Positions 1 to 9,618 are shown, counted from the stretch's first letter. The stretch: 64,000 nucleotides of DNA from Pseudomonas sp. ICMP 561 (GCF_002699985.1 NZ_LKBT01000001.1:310001-374000), one strand, 5' to 3'. The notes: a model not told the origin generated them from the letters alone. A program made the numbers and translations.

Positions 1-135
1 CTCGACAGTCCTGAGCTGTCCCTGCATGAACGTGAATTGCTGCAACGCTTTCGTCAATTGTCCCACCGTCAGCAGAACGCACTGGTGTCACTGATTGCAC
101 ACGACACTGAGCTGGCTGCAGACAACGAAGACTGA
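1..135 (+). CDS. 3' end of an unidentified gene (partial)
   Basis: The window opens inside a + strand reading frame that runs 44 codons to a TGA at 133-135. The visible tail is hydrophilic and probably helical, with a stretch reading [18 protein letters not shown] near the end. A hairpin with a T run follows at 156-181, as expected for the end of a transcription unit. The protein faces mgtE tail to tail. I do not recognise the family from this fragment, and the start and most of the protein lie outside the window. Confidence 0.6.
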   Translation, partial: LDSPELSLHERELLQRFRQLSHRQQNALVSLIAHDTELAADNED

Positions 136-155
136 TCGCAAGATCAAGTTTTTCA

Positions 156-182
156 AGCCAGCGTAATTGCTGGCTTTTTTTA
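156..182 (+). terminator. Rho-independent terminator of the leading partial gene
   Basis: AGCCAGC, a short loop and GCTGGCT form a 7-bp stem followed by seven T residues. It lies 20 bases after the TGA of the upstream partial gene. Confidence 0.85.
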
Positions 183-244
183 TTCGCGGATTTTTATTGT
201 TTAGTTATTTGTAGTACCACCTTGTAAGACATATCCGCGAACCA

Positions 245-276
245 TAAAAAAACCGCCTGCGAGGGCGGTTTTTTTA
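245..276 (-). terminator. Terminator of mgtE
   Basis: The hairpin CCGCC-tgcga-GGCGG is flanked by A and T runs on its two sides, so it could work in both directions. It sits 15 bases beyond the mgtE stop and is the natural terminator for that minus-strand gene. Confidence 0.85.
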
Positions 277-290
277 TGCAGCTAAAACAA

Positions 291-1733
291 CTAAAGCAGG
301 AAGATGGTGGCCAGCCCCAGGAAGATGAAGAAGCCACCACTGTCGGTGACTGCTGTGATCATGACGCTCGCCCCCATTGCCGGGTCTCGGCCGAGCTTGG
401 ACAGCGCCATAGGGATCGTGACCCCCATCAGAGCTGCCAGCAGCAGATTGAGTGTCATGGCCGCTGTCATCACGACACCCAGCGACCAGCTGCCATAGAG
501 CAGATACGCCACGACCCCAATCACCCCACCCCACACGACACCGTTGATAAGCCCCACCGCCAGCTCTTTGCGCAGCAGGCGCTTGGTGTTGCCGGTATTG
601 ACCTGGTCGAGCGCCATGGCCCGCACGATCATTGTGATGGTCTGATTACCAGAGTTACCGCCAATCCCGGCCACAATCGGCATCAAGGCTGCCAGCGCGA
701 CCAGCTTCTCGATAGAGCCTTCGAACAAGCCAATCACACGCGAAGCCAGGAATGCAGTGATCAGGTTGATTGCCAGCCACGCCCAACGGTTATGCAGTGA
801 GCGCCAGACGGAAGCAAAGATGTCTTCCTCTTCACGCAAACCGGCCATGTTGAGGACTTCGGTTTCGCTCTCTTCACGAATGAGGTCAACCATTTCGTCG
901 ATGGTCAGACGGCCGATCAGCTTGCCGTTCTTGTCCACCACCGGCGAGGAGATAAGGTCGTAACGCTCGAACGCCTGAGCGGCCTCGTAGGCATCACCAT
1001 CCGGGTGAAAACTCACCGGATCATTGGCCATGACCTCCGACACCTGCTTCTCAGGGTCATTGACCAGAAGGCGCTTGATGGGCAGCACGCCCTTGAGCAC
1101 GCCGTCGTAATCGACTACGAATAACTTGTCGGTGTGCCCCGGCAGCTCTTTCAGACGACGCAGGTAGCGCAGAACGACTTCAAGGCTCACATCCTCACGG
1201 ATCGTGACCATCTCGAAGTCCATCAGCGCGCCGACTTGCTCTTCATCGTACGACAGCGCAGAACGCACACGCTCACGTTGTTGAGTGTCCAGAGCCTCCA
1301 TCAGCTCATGGACAACATCGCGAGGCAGCTCGGGAGCAATGTCGGCCAGTTCGTCGGCGTCCATTTCCTTGGCGGCAGCCAGAAGCTCGTGATCGTCCAT
1401 GTCGGCGATCAGCGTTTCCCGAACGGAATCGGATACTTCGAGGAGGATGTCGCCATCGCGGTCCGCCTTGACCAACTGCCAGACCGTCAGACGATCTTCG
1501 AGAGGCAATGCTTCCAGGATGTAGGCGACGTCGGCAGAGTGAAGATCTTCGAGCTTGCGTTGCAGCTCGACCAGGTTCTGCCGGTGAACCAGATTTTCTA
1601 CACGGTCTTGATTCTGACCTTCCTGACGATGAGTCAGGTCTTCAACAATACGCTGGCGCTGCAGGAGCTCGATAACCTGAGCCAGACGATCCTGCAAACT
1701 ATCCTGCGTTTTTTTTACTTCGATTTCGGACAT
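291..1733 (-). CDS. mgtE: Magnesium transporter MgtE
   Basis: A 480-residue inner-membrane Mg2+ channel/transporter. The N-terminal cytoplasmic half has the MgtE N domain (superhelical, about residues 30-130), then two CBS domains (about 135-260) that in the family sense Mg2+. The C-terminal half (about 285-480) holds five hydrophobic helices, including the conserved stretch PIVAGIGGNSGNQ that lines the pore. I chose the ATG at 1733, giving MSEIEVKK. An upstream in-frame ATG at 1763 would add ten residues with no family support. The length is normal for Pseudomonas MgtE. It is a single-gene unit with its own terminator, in the same relative place as PA0913 of P. aeruginosa, where it precedes the lysC/alaS block. 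Confidence 0.95.
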   Translation of the reverse strand: MSEIEVKKTQDSLQDRLAQVIELLQRQRIVEDLTHRQEGQNQDRVENLVHRQNLVELQRKLEDLHSADVAYILEALPLEDRLTVWQLVKADRDGDILLEVSDSVRETLIADMDDHELLAAAKEMDADELADIAPELPRDVVHELMEALDTQQRERVRSALSYDEEQVGALMDFEMVTIREDVSLEVVLRYLRRLKELPGHTDKLFVVDYDGVLKGVLPIKRLLVNDPEKQVSEVMANDPVSFHPDGDAYEAAQAFERYDLISSPVVDKNGKLIGRLTIDEMVDLIREESETEVLNMAGLREEEDIFASVWRSLHNRWAWLAINLITAFLASRVIGLFEGSIEKLVALAALMPIVAGIGGNSGNQTITMIVRAMALDQVNTGNTKRLLRKELAVGLINGVVWGGVIGVVAYLLYGSWSLGVVMTAAMTLNLLLAALMGVTIPMALSKLGRDPAMGASVMITAVTDSGGFFIFLGLATIFLL

Positions 1734-2051
1734 AGGCGAACTCCACTCCCAGCAGCGGAGCACGCCGGGAGATCAATCAGTTAATGCATGATTGCTTAAA
1801 GAAACTGTTGAGTAACTACTGGGTAAGTCCATGGAGGTTTTCCACAAGCCCCGGCGGGGCTGACGGGCGCAATCATACACCGCTTGACCACATTGCACGC
1901 TACAAAATTCTGGCCAGAACAAGCGCTTGCAACACAAACTTCATAATCTGCGCGGCAATAGACCTTCGACGACACATCCCGCCAAGAAAACACCTGCCCG
2001 CACCAAATGATCTTCACTAGTCTTTTGCGACATCCGTCACGGAAGACTTCA
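1734..2051. other. Divergent intergenic region, mgtE / envelope gene
   Basis: This 318-base gap must hold the promoters of mgtE (leftward) and of the envelope gene (rightward). A compact palindrome, AGCCCC-GGC-GGGGCT, lies at 1847-1861. I see no recognisable Mg2+ riboswitch and no convincing protein-coding frame. Promoter elements were not assigned. Confidence 0.4.
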
Positions 2052-2555
2052 ATGAACCAAACGCCCGCCTGTCTTTTAGGGTTCGCCCTGCTCTGCTCAT
2101 CAACCTTGCTGCAAGCGTCCAGCGTTCTGCGCTGCGAAGACGCCACCGGCAACATCACCTTCACCACCCTGGGCTGCCCAAGCGGACAGGACGTACAGTG
2201 GCAAGACGCTTACAACGCGCCACCCGGCTCGGTTACGCCGTTGCTTCCCGGCGCTGAACAGGTAGACAGATCCGCTCGCAAATCAGCACAAGCTGCTCAA
2301 TCAGAAGAATTGGTAATAGTCGGTCAGCGTGACGACGGATGCGGCAACCGCCTGAGCCCCGAGCAACGTCGACGGGCGATCATCAATCAGCAGACGCCAC
2401 CCGGCATGACGCGCAAGGACGTAGAAAGCTTGCTGGGCAGGCCCGACAAGGTAGTGAGCAGGAATGGCGAGACACGATACGTGTATCACGAGAAGAAAGG
2501 CCGCAGTAGCCAGGTCACCTTCGACGAGCATGACTGCGTAAAAGGCAAACGCTAG
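2052..2555 (+). CDS. Periplasmic DUF4124-type protein with SmpA/OmlA-like C terminus
   Basis: A 167-residue exported protein of unknown role. The ATG at 2052 is preceded by GGAAG seven bases upstream and gives a clean signal peptide: MNQT, then a hydrophobic run ending near SSTLLQASS. The mature N terminus contains a short DUF4124-like stretch with two cysteines (LRCEDATGNITFTTLGC). The C-terminal third resembles the SmpA/OmlA (BamE-like) fold: TPPGMTRKDVESLLGRPD followed by a beta-rich segment. An upstream in-frame start at 2007 would place basic residues before the signal peptide and is less likely. A strong terminator follows. The envelope location is inferred and the function is unknown. 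Confidence 0.75.
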   Translation: MNQTPACLLGFALLCSSTLLQASSVLRCEDATGNITFTTLGCPSGQDVQWQDAYNAPPGSVTPLLPGAEQVDRSARKSAQAAQSEELVIVGQRDDGCGNRLSPEQRRRAIINQQTPPGMTRKDVESLLGRPDKVVSRNGETRYVYHEKKGRSSQVTFDEHDCVKGKR

Positions 2556-2560
2556 AAAGC

Positions 2561-2592
2561 AAAAAGCCCGTATCAAACGATACGGGCTTTTT
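2561..2592 (+). terminator. Rho-independent terminator (possibly bidirectional)
   Basis: A perfect stem, AAAAAGCCCGTATC paired with GATACGGGCTTTTT around an AAAC loop. It ends the envelope gene and can also stop transcription of the tRNA cluster coming from the right. Confidence 0.9.
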
Positions 2593-2598
2593 GGTGTT

Positions 2599-2675
2599 TG
2601 GTGCACTCGACAGGATTCGAACCTGTGACCGCTCGGTTCGTAGCCGAGTACTCTATCCAGCTGAGCTACGAGTGC
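2599..2675 (-). tRNA. tRNA-Arg(ACG), copy 1
   Basis: A 77-nt cloverleaf on the minus strand. The acceptor stem GCACTCG pairs with CGAGTGC and a CCA end is encoded. The anticodon stem CTCGG/CCGAG encloses the loop CTACGAA, so the anticodon is ACG (read as ICG). GTTCGAATC marks the T loop. It is identical in sequence to the copy at 2748-2824. Confidence 0.97.
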
Positions 2676-2747
2676 ATTAGCGCTTGATAAACCAGATCAC
2701 CGCTGGTTACAACAAAGTCACTTGCATTACTGCAAACAACTCTTAAA

Positions 2748-2824
2748 TGGTGCACTCGACAGGATTCGAACCTGTGACCGCTCGGTTCGTAGCCGAGTAC
2801 TCTATCCAGCTGAGCTACGAGTGC
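2748..2824 (-). tRNA. tRNA-Arg(ACG), copy 2
   Basis: A 77-nt cloverleaf on the minus strand, identical to the neighbouring copy, with 72 bases between them and CCA encoded. The anticodon loop CTACGAA gives ACG. It is upstream of copy 1 in the direction of transcription, so both probably come from one precursor. Confidence 0.97.
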
Positions 2825-2932
2825 ATTTGTTGCCGCGCATTATAGGCCGTCGAATCTTTTGGTCAAGAACTTTTTTCTAGTAAATTCAACAGCTTACCGA
2901 TTAAAGCCAGATACAACGTACTACGCAAATAA

Positions 2933-3023
2933 TGGCGGAGAACGGGGGATTCGAACCCCCGACACCCTTGTGAGGTGTACTCCCTTAGCAGGGGAGCGCC
3001 TTCGGCCACTCGGCCAGCTCTCC
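2933..3023 (-). tRNA. tRNA-Ser(GCT)
   Basis: A 91-nt class II tRNA with the long variable arm typical of serine. The acceptor GGAGAGC pairs with GTTCTCC through a G-T pair, and CCA is encoded. The anticodon loop CTGCTAA gives GCT. It lies just downstream of csrA, the usual position of this tRNA in Pseudomonas. Confidence 0.96.
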
Positions 3024-3085
3024 GCAACACGGGGCGTATAATAACCACCCTTTTCCCCGTTTGCAAACCAAAAATTCAATAAAAA

Positions 3086-3274
3086 TTAATGGCTTGGTTC
3101 TTCGTCCTTCTCTTTCTTGATGCGCAGGTAAATCTCTTCACGGTGGACAGCGACTTCCTTGGGTGCGTTAACACCAATGCGCACCTGGTTACCTTTGACG
3201 CCGAGCACGGTCACGGTGATTTCTCCATCACCAATGATCAGGCTTTCTGCGCAACGACGAGTCAGAATCAGCAT
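3086..3274 (-). CDS. csrA: Carbon storage regulator CsrA/RsmA
   Basis: A 62-residue RNA-binding dimer that represses or stabilises mRNAs by binding GGA motifs. In pseudomonads it is titrated by Rsm small RNAs under GacS/GacA control and affects virulence and secondary metabolism. The sequence is canonical: [16 protein letters not shown] at the start, [15 protein letters not shown] in the middle, and the conserved [10 protein letters not shown] helix. The ATG at 3274 has GGAG four bases beyond an AAAGG stretch. The frame stays open further upstream, but the family starts here. It follows lysC in the same direction, with a 170-base gap that probably carries its own promoter. Confidence 0.97.
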   Translation of the reverse strand: MLILTRRCAESLIIGDGEITVTVLGVKGNQVRIGVNAPKEVAVHREEIYLRIKKEKDEEPSH

Positions 3275-3444
3275 ACCTTTCTCCTCACGCACTACATTCA
3301 GGAACAACAGTCTGCAAACCGAAGGCGACATCCGCGACAGTAGCGCGGCTGTCACCAAGGTATCGACCGGCAAAAGCAAAAGAACAGTTTTCGCCCGGCA
3401 ATAACACAAGAGGCGCAGTCAGTCCGCGCCCCTTGCCGATACCA

Positions 3445-4677
3445 TCACTCACCCTGTCGAGGCGCATCCAGCTCAAAAGCGGTGTGCAGCGCACGTACCG
3501 CCAGCTCCAGATACTTCTCTTCGATCACCACCGAAACCTTGATTTCCGACGTCGAGATCATCTGGATATTGATGCTTTCCTTCGCCAGCGACTCGAACAT
3601 GCGACTGGCAACACCTGCGTGAGAACGCATGCCCACGCCAACAATCGATACCTTGGCGATTTTGGTATCGCCAATCACTTCACGGGCATTGATTTCACGC
3701 GCAGTGTTTTCCAGCACCTGCAAGGCAGCCTGGTAGTCATTGCGGTGAACAGTGAAGGTGAAATCGGTGGTGTTATCGTGCGCAACGTTCTGCACGATCA
3801 TGTCGACTTCGATATTCGCGGCGCTGATCGGCCCGAGAATCTTGAACGCCACACCCGGGGTGTCTGGCACGCCACGGATGGTCAGCTTGGCCTCATCGCG
3901 GTTGAAGGCGATGCCGGAAATGATCGGCTGTTCCATGGATTCCTCTTCATCAATGGTAATGAGGGTACCTGGACCCTCCTTGAAGCTGTGCAATACGCGC
4001 AGCGGGACGTTGTACTTGCCGGCAAACTCCACCGCGCGGATCTGCAATACCTTGGAACCGAGGCTGGCCATTTCCAGCATCTCTTCGAAGGTAATCTTGT
4101 CCAGACGCTGAGCCTGGGAGACCACACGTGGATCTGTGGTGTAAACACCATCGACATCGGTGTAGATCTGGCATTCATCGGCCTTCAGCGCCGCAGCCAA
4201 TGCCACGCCAGTGGTGTCAGAACCACCACGACCCAGGGTCGTAATGTTGCCGTTCTCGTCCACGCCCTGGAAACCGGCGACCACAACCACACGGCCAGCC
4301 TTCAGGTCGGCACGAATCTTCTGGTCATCGATCTGCAGAATACGCGCCTTGTTGTGCGCGCTGTCCGTCAGGATACGGACCTGATTACCGGTGTACGACA
4401 CTGCTGGCACGCCACGCTTCATCAGCGCCATGGCCAACAGGGCGATCGTCACCTGCTCGCCTGTCGATACGATTACATCCAGCTCACGAGGAACCGGCTG
4501 ATCGCTGATCTGCCTGGCAAGGTCGATCAGGCGATTGGTCTCGCCACTCATGGCAGAAAGCACAACCACAAGGTCGTCGCCCTGCTCACGGAATTTCTTG
4601 ACCTTGTCGGCAACCTGCTCGATACGCTCCACAGAGCCCACCGAGGTGCCTCCAAATTTCTGTACGATCAAAGCCAT
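3445..4677 (-). CDS. lysC: Aspartate kinase
   Basis: A 410-residue cytoplasmic aspartokinase that phosphorylates aspartate as the first step towards lysine, threonine, methionine and diaminopimelate. The N-terminal kinase domain begins MALIVQKFGGTSVGS, with the catalytic KFGGTS motif. Two ACT domains occupy about residues 265-410 and serve allosteric inhibition by lysine and threonine. The length fits the monofunctional Pseudomonas enzyme. Enzymes of this class often have an internal start giving a small ACT-only subunit; I did not find decisive evidence for one here. Between alaS and this gene lies a hairpin without a T run (about 4735-4758), so some read-through from alaS is possible. Confidence 0.96.
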   Translation of the reverse strand: MALIVQKFGGTSVGSVERIEQVADKVKKFREQGDDLVVVLSAMSGETNRLIDLARQISDQPVPRELDVIVSTGEQVTIALLAMALMKRGVPAVSYTGNQVRILTDSAHNKARILQIDDQKIRADLKAGRVVVVAGFQGVDENGNITTLGRGGSDTTGVALAAALKADECQIYTDVDGVYTTDPRVVSQAQRLDKITFEEMLEMASLGSKVLQIRAVEFAGKYNVPLRVLHSFKEGPGTLITIDEEESMEQPIISGIAFNRDEAKLTIRGVPDTPGVAFKILGPISAANIEVDMIVQNVAHDNTTDFTFTVHRNDYQAALQVLENTAREINAREVIGDTKIAKVSIVGVGMRSHAGVASRMFESLAKESINIQMISTSEIKVSVVIEEKYLELAVRALHTAFELDAPRQGE

Positions 4678-4773
4678 CTCAAAGCCGCCTCTGCCCGATT
4701 AAGGGCGCCCATTAAACGTTAAATCCAAGCGCCGGGCGGCCACGCCTGTGCGTGGCTGCTCCGGAAGGTCGAC

Positions 4774-7398
4774 TTAAATACCCTGCTCGACGAAAGGCAC
4801 GGTCAACGCCAGCGCTGCATCCAGCGCCCCCGCGTCAACACCACCACCTTGCGCCATATCAGGACGACCGCCGCCTTTACCACCTACGGCCGCAGCGGCC
4901 TGTTTCATCAAATCACCGGCTTTGAGTTGGCCAGTCAGGTCCTTGGTTACGCCTGCAACCAGTACGACCTTGTCTTCATGCACACTGCCGAGCAGGATCA
5001 CTGCGCGACCGAGTTTGTTCTTCAACTGATCGACAAGCGCCAACAGCGCTTTGCCATCCAGACCGTCCAGGCGCACGGCCAGCACTTTCACGCCTTTGAC
5101 ATCCAGCGCGGAGGAAGACAGATCGTCGCCCGCTGCGCTGGCCGCCTTGGCCTGCAATTGCTCCAGTTGTTTTTCCAGCAGACGGTTGCGCTCAAGCACA
5201 GCCGTCAGCTTGTCCAACAGGTTCTCGCGGTTGCCTTTGACCAGCGTCGCGGCTTCCTTGAGTTGATCTTCTGCGGCATTGAGGTAGCCCAGCGCCGCTG
5301 CGCCAGTGACGGCCTCAATGCGTCGAACGCCAGCGGCCACGCCGCCTTCGCTGACAATCTTGAATACTGCGATGTCGCCGGTGCGAGTGGCATGAATACC
5401 ACCGCACAGCTCGACGGAAAAATCACCGCCCATGCTCAGCACGCGCACGCTGTCGCCGTACTTCTCGCCGAACAGCGCCATGGCGCCACGCGCCTTCGCA
5501 GTTTCGATGTCGGTTTCGACCGTCTCGACTGCCGTGTTCTTGCGGATTTCGTCGTTGACGATGTCTTCCAGCGCTTTCAACTGCTCAGGCTTGATGGATT
5601 CGAAATGGCTGAAGTCGAAGCGCAGGCGCTGACTGTCGACCAACGAGCCCTTTTGCTGAACGTGCTCGCCCAACACCTTGCGCAAGGCTGCGTGCAGCAA
5701 GTGAGTCGCGGAGTGGTTCAACGCCGTGGCGTTGCGCACCTCGGCATCGACTTCGGTGTTGACCGAAGCGCCCACCGTCAAGGTGCCGGCAGCGACAACG
5801 CCATGGTGCAGGAAAGCGCCACCGGTTTTGGTGGTGTCACGAACATCGAAGCGTACTTCACCAGCGCTGAGGTAACCGGCATCACCAATCTGGCCACCCG
5901 ACTCGGCGTAGAACGGCGTGGTATCAAGGACTACAACGCCCTCTTCGCCTTCGCTCAACTGCTCGACTTTCTGACCGTCTTTATAGAGGGCCACGATCTT
6001 CGCTTCGCCGCGAGTCGCTTTGTAGCCAGTGAACTCGGTCGCCACGTCGACTTTGACAAGGCTGTTGTAGTCCATGCCGAACGAACTGGCAGAACGGGCG
6101 CGAACACGCTGCGCATCCATCTCGCGCTCGAAACCTTCCTCGTCGAGAGTCAGGTTGCGCTCACGGGCGATGTCGCCAGTCAGGTCCATCGGGAAACCGT
6201 AGGTGTCGTAGAGTTTGAACACCACGTCACCCGGCACGACATTACCTTTGAGTTCAGCCAGATCCTGTTCGAGGATCTTCAGGCCCTGCTCCAGGGTCTT
6301 GGCGAACTGCTCTTCTTCGGCCTTGAGCACGCGCTCGATGTGCGCCTGCTGCTGAACCAGCTCAGGAAACGCAGTCCCCATCTCGGCAACCAGCGCCGCA
6401 ACGATCTGATAGAAGAAGCTGCCCTTGGCGCCCAGCTTGTTACCGTGACGGCAAGCACGACGAATGATCCGACGCAGCACATAACCGCGACCTTCATTGG
6501 ACGGCAGCACGCCATCAGCAATCAGGAAGCCACAGGAACGAATGTGGTCAGCCACGACTTTCAGCGAAGCCTGACTGTCGTTACCGCAGCCAATGGCTTT
6601 GGCCGAAGCAGCCAGCAGGCTCTGGAACAAATCGATTTCGTAGTTGGAGTTCACGTGCTGCAGAACAGCACTGACGCGCTCCAGGCCCATGCCGGTGTCT
6701 ACCGACGGCGCAGGCAACGGGTGCAGCACGCCGTCAGCGGTGCGGTTGAACTGCATGAAAACGTTGTTCCAGATTTCGATGTAACGGTCGCCGTCTTCTT
6801 CCGGCGAGCCTGGTGGGCCGCCCCAGATTTCAGGGCCGTGATCGAAGAAAATCTCGGTGCAAGGACCACACGGGCCTGTATCGCCCATGGTCCAGAAGTT
6901 GTCGGATGCGTATGGCGCGCCTTTGTTGTCCCCGATACGGACCATGCGCTCGGCAGGTACGCCGATGTCTTTGGTCCAGATATCGTAAGCCTCGTCGTCA
7001 CTGGCGTAGACCGTTACCCAGAGTTTGTCCTTGGGCAGGTTCAACCATTTTTCCGAGGTCAGGAAGGTCCAGGCGTAGGTGATCGCATCACGCTTGAAGT
7101 AATCACCGAAGCTGAAGTTGCCCAGCATTTCGAAGAATGTGTGGTGACGCGCGGTGTAGCCGACGTTTTCCAGGTCATTGTGCTTGCCACCGGCACGCAC
7201 ACATTTCTGGCTGGTCACTGCACGGGTATAGGCTCGCTTTTCCTGGCCCAGGAAGCAGTCCTTGAACTGGTTCATACCTGCGTTGGTAAACAGCAGGGTC
7301 GGGTCGTTGCCCGGAATCAGGGAACTTGAGGCTACACGGGTGTGGCCTTGCTCTTCGAAGAAGCCAAGGAAGGCTTCACGGATTTCTGCGCTTTTCAT
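4774..7398 (-). CDS. alaS: Alanine--tRNA ligase
   Basis: An 874-residue class II aminoacyl-tRNA synthetase charging tRNA-Ala. In order it has the catalytic domain ([19 protein letters not shown] onward, with the GMGLERV class II motif 3), the tRNA-recognition domain, the editing domain with its zinc-binding [11 protein letters not shown] and [13 protein letters not shown] motifs, and the C-terminal DHHA1 domain, which is glycine-rich near [14 protein letters not shown]. The start is the ATG at 7398, the universal family start. An upstream ATG at 7473 in the same frame would add 25 unrelated residues. The gene order alaS-lysC-csrA is the normal Pseudomonas one. A very long open frame on the opposite strand is a codon-bias shadow. 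Confidence 0.97.
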   Translation of the reverse strand: MKSAEIREAFLGFFEEQGHTRVASSSLIPGNDPTLLFTNAGMNQFKDCFLGQEKRAYTRAVTSQKCVRAGGKHNDLENVGYTARHHTFFEMLGNFSFGDYFKRDAITYAWTFLTSEKWLNLPKDKLWVTVYASDDEAYDIWTKDIGVPAERMVRIGDNKGAPYASDNFWTMGDTGPCGPCTEIFFDHGPEIWGGPPGSPEEDGDRYIEIWNNVFMQFNRTADGVLHPLPAPSVDTGMGLERVSAVLQHVNSNYEIDLFQSLLAASAKAIGCGNDSQASLKVVADHIRSCGFLIADGVLPSNEGRGYVLRRIIRRACRHGNKLGAKGSFFYQIVAALVAEMGTAFPELVQQQAHIERVLKAEEEQFAKTLEQGLKILEQDLAELKGNVVPGDVVFKLYDTYGFPMDLTGDIARERNLTLDEEGFEREMDAQRVRARSASSFGMDYNSLVKVDVATEFTGYKATRGEAKIVALYKDGQKVEQLSEGEEGVVVLDTTPFYAESGGQIGDAGYLSAGEVRFDVRDTTKTGGAFLHHGVVAAGTLTVGASVNTEVDAEVRNATALNHSATHLLHAALRKVLGEHVQQKGSLVDSQRLRFDFSHFESIKPEQLKALEDIVNDEIRKNTAVETVETDIETAKARGAMALFGEKYGDSVRVLSMGGDFSVELCGGIHATRTGDIAVFKIVSEGGVAAGVRRIEAVTGAAALGYLNAAEDQLKEAATLVKGNRENLLDKLTAVLERNRLLEKQLEQLQAKAASAAGDDLSSSALDVKGVKVLAVRLDGLDGKALLALVDQLKNKLGRAVILLGSVHEDKVVLVAGVTKDLTGQLKAGDLMKQAAAAVGGKGGGRPDMAQGGGVDAGALDAALALTVPFVEQGI

Positions 7399-7542
7399 AG
7401 GTTCTTCCACGGAGACTGCGGCCAGAGGCAAGTGCAAAACGTCATATGACGTAGCGACGGCAAAGGGCCGCATTATATAGGCGTTGCGTCAACGGTACAG
7501 TCTGTTTGTACGATAGAACAAAGCTACTGGACTATCGGCGCT

Positions 7543-8547
7543 TCAAGTGCGGGAAAAGTCAGCAAATGCTGTGATTACGGTCTCGAGTTGCTGACGGGAA
7601 ACATCCAGGTGAGTGATCATCCGCAGACGCGGCGCAGCACTGAGCGTGATACCGCGTTCGGCACAGAACGCCTTGAGCGCCTGAGCGCGATCGCCGATGT
7701 GCACATAAACCATATTGGTCTGCACCGGTTCAACCGAGTAACCCAGCTCCGTCAGTGCAGAACCCAGAAATGCGGCATTGGCGTGATCATCGGCCAGACG
7801 CTCGACCTGATGCTCCAGCGCATACAGGCCCGCTGCCGCCAGCATCCCGGCCTGACGCATGCCGCCGCCGACCATTTTGCGCAAGCGGCGGGCCTTGTCG
7901 ATGAACGCCTGAGAGCCGCACAGCACCGAACCAATCGGCGCACCCAGCCCCTTGGACAGGCACACTGACACCGAATCAAAATGCTGAGTTATTTCCCGCG
8001 CATCAACGCCCAGTTTCACTGCGGCGTTGTATAACCGGGCGCCATCCAGATGCAGCGCCAGGCCATGTTGCTGAGTGAATGCGCGGGCTGCCGTCAGATA
8101 GCTCAACGGCAGCACCTTGCCCTGCATGGTGTTTTCCAGGGCCAGCAGACGGGTGCGGGCAAAATGGAAATCGTCAGGCTTGATGGTTTGCAGCACCTGA
8201 TTCAGGTCCAGCGAACCATCGGCCTGGTTTTCCAGCGGCTGCGGTTGAATGGAACCCAGCACCGCTGCGCCGCCACCTTCATATTTATAGGTGTGGGCCT
8301 GCTGGCCGACGATATATTCATCGCCACGTTCGCAGTGGGCCATCAAGCCCAACAGGTTGCTCATCGTGCCGGTCGGGACGAACAGCGCAGCCGCGAACCC
8401 GAGTCGGTCCGCCAACCAGCCCTCAAGACGATTGACCGTCGGATCTTCACCGTAGACATCATCACCCAGCGGTGCCTGCGCCATGGCGGCACGCATGCCA
8501 TGAGTGGGCTGAGTCACTGTGTCGCTGCGCAAGTCGATAACCGTCAC
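7543..8547 (-). CDS. ltaA: Low-specificity L-threonine aldolase
   Basis: A 334-residue PLP enzyme that cleaves L-threonine and L-allo-threonine to glycine and acetaldehyde. The fold-type I aldolase hallmarks are present: VIDLRSDTVTQPT at the start, HLDGARLYNAAV in the middle, and the PLP lysine at about residue 199 in SVCLSKGLGAPIGS. I place the start at a GTG (8545-8547) because a GGGAG ribosome binding site lies just upstream and the family begins at VIDLRSDT. The open frame extends another 44 codons upstream without similarity. The gene sits alone between alaS and the FMN riboswitch, transcribed away from the riboswitch. Confidence 0.92.
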   Translation of the reverse strand: MTVIDLRSDTVTQPTHGMRAAMAQAPLGDDVYGEDPTVNRLEGWLADRLGFAAALFVPTGTMSNLLGLMAHCERGDEYIVGQQAHTYKYEGGGAAVLGSIQPQPLENQADGSLDLNQVLQTIKPDDFHFARTRLLALENTMQGKVLPLSYLTAARAFTQQHGLALHLDGARLYNAAVKLGVDAREITQHFDSVSVCLSKGLGAPIGSVLCGSQAFIDKARRLRKMVGGGMRQAGMLAAAGLYALEHQVERLADDHANAAFLGSALTELGYSVEPVQTNMVYVHIGDRAQALKAFCAERGITLSAAPRLRMITHLDVSRQQLETVITAFADFSRT

Positions 8548-8733
8548 GATAAAGCTCCCTGGAAAAAGACGAACCTCAGTTGTGAGGTTACGGACAGGAA
8601 TAATCAAGGCGCTGGTGTTGAATTCCAAGACTTTCTTATAAGAAAAAGTCAGGACGACTGTAGGAATGCGTCCAAGCACATTCAGTAAAACTGTGATAAA
8701 AAATGCGCGCCGTTGAAATATTTCAGCGGCAAC

Positions 8734-8872
8734 GTTCTCAGGGCGGGGTGCAATTCCCCACCGGCGGTAATGACGCGCAATGTGTCTAGCCCGCGAGCGC
8801 CTGCATACGCAGGGTCAGCAGACCTGGTGAGATTCCGGGGCCGACGGTCATAGTCCGGATGAAGAGAGAACG
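8734..8872 (+). promoter_or_regulatory. FMN riboswitch (RFN element)
   Basis: The conserved RFN core is plain: CTCAGGGCGGGGTGCAATTC at 8737-8756, CACCGGCGGTAAT just after, and GCCGACGGTCATAGTCCGGA near 8841-8860, ending GATGAAGAGAGA. These strands build the multi-branched FMN aptamer. A further 130 bases lead to the lumazine synthase start. Close to that start, CCTGT (near 8970) can pair with ACAGG, which contains part of the ribosome binding site, so control of translation is plausible. The aptamer is certain; the switching mode is inferred. Confidence 0.95.
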
Positions 8873-9001
8873 GGATTGGCACCACCGCAACGCATCGCGC
8901 ATCGTCACGAACGGATTTCGTTCCCATGATTGCCGGGCTTAGCCTGACCTTCCCATTCGATCCAAAGTGCCCTGTTTTTTTATAGACAGGAGACAGAACA
9001 G

Positions 9002-9511
9002 ATGCAACCCACCGCAATCGACAGCAAAAGCAAAAACCACGCGAACGAGCGTATCGCTTTTATCCAGGCCTGCTGGCACAAGGATATTGTCGATCAGAGC
9101 AAAATCGGCTTCATCACTGAAATGGCTAACCATGGCTACACCGAAGCGGACATCGACTTCTTCGAAGTCGGCGGCGCCTTTGAAATCCCACTGCACGCCA
9201 AACTGCTGGCCAACAGCGGCCGCTACGCAGGCATCGTCGGCGCAGCCCTCGTTGTGGATGGCGGGATCTATCGCCACGAGTTCGTCGCTCAGTCGGTGGT
9301 CAGCGCACTGATGCAAGTGCAGCTGGAAACCGAAGTGCCGGTTTTCTCTGTAGTCCTCACCCCTCACCACTTCCACGCAGGCGAAGAACACCTGAAGTTC
9401 TTCTTCGAACACTTCCTGCACAAAGGCCAGGAAGCGGCGAAAACCTGCGCGGATACCGTTGCTAAAGTGCGTGCGATTCGCCGTAGCGAAGGGCAGAAGA
9501 AAGTCGGCTAA
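9002..9511 (+). CDS. ribH2: 6,7-dimethyl-8-ribityllumazine synthase, RibH2 type
   Basis: A 169-residue cytoplasmic enzyme that joins 5-amino-6-ribitylaminouracil and dihydroxybutanone phosphate, the penultimate step of riboflavin synthesis. It resembles Brucella RibH2 more than the housekeeping RibH: IAFIQACWHKDIVDQ with the typical tryptophan, GAFEIPLHAKLLA, VDGGIYRHEFVA, and PVFSVVLTPHHFH with the catalytic histidine region. Members of this branch are decameric and expressed separately from the main rib operon. The ATG at 9002 has GGAGACAG upstream. The gene stands alone behind the FMN riboswitch, so FMN level probably sets its expression. The main ribH is expected elsewhere in the genome. 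Confidence 0.92.
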   Translation: MQPTAIDSKSKNHANERIAFIQACWHKDIVDQSKIGFITEMANHGYTEADIDFFEVGGAFEIPLHAKLLANSGRYAGIVGAALVVDGGIYRHEFVAQSVVSALMQVQLETEVPVFSVVLTPHHFHAGEEHLKFFFEHFLHKGQEAAKTCADTVAKVRAIRRSEGQKKVG

Positions 9512-9533
9512 CCGGAGCCGAGCGTAACACCCG

Positions 9534-9618
9534 TAGGAGCGCGCTTGCCCGCGATAGCGTTAGCACAGGCGATAGACTCGTTGATTGACAGACCGAATCG
9601 CGGGCAAGCGCGCTCCTA
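9534..9618. repeat. REP inverted pair 1
   Basis: Two Pseudomonas REP arms face each other: TAGGAGCGCGCTTGCCCGCGAT and its complement about 45 bases later. They sit in the 339-base gap (9512-9850) between ribH2 and aruE, which otherwise holds only REP pair 2 and a degenerate half-copy near 9795-9830. Confidence 0.9.

Noticed and set aside
2599..3023. tRNA cluster as an integration site
   Set aside because: The tRNAs are intact, no partial duplicate or integrase lies nearby, and the flanks are core genes.
3433..4722. 429-codon open frame antisense to lysC
   Set aside because: lysC is unmistakable on the other strand; the antisense product is low-complexity His/Gln/Arg-rich.
4849..7329. 826-codon open frame on the plus strand
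   Set aside because: It lies wholly antisense to alaS, whose protein is a full canonical synthetase. The antisense frame is a product of GC-rich codon bias and has no recognisable domain.
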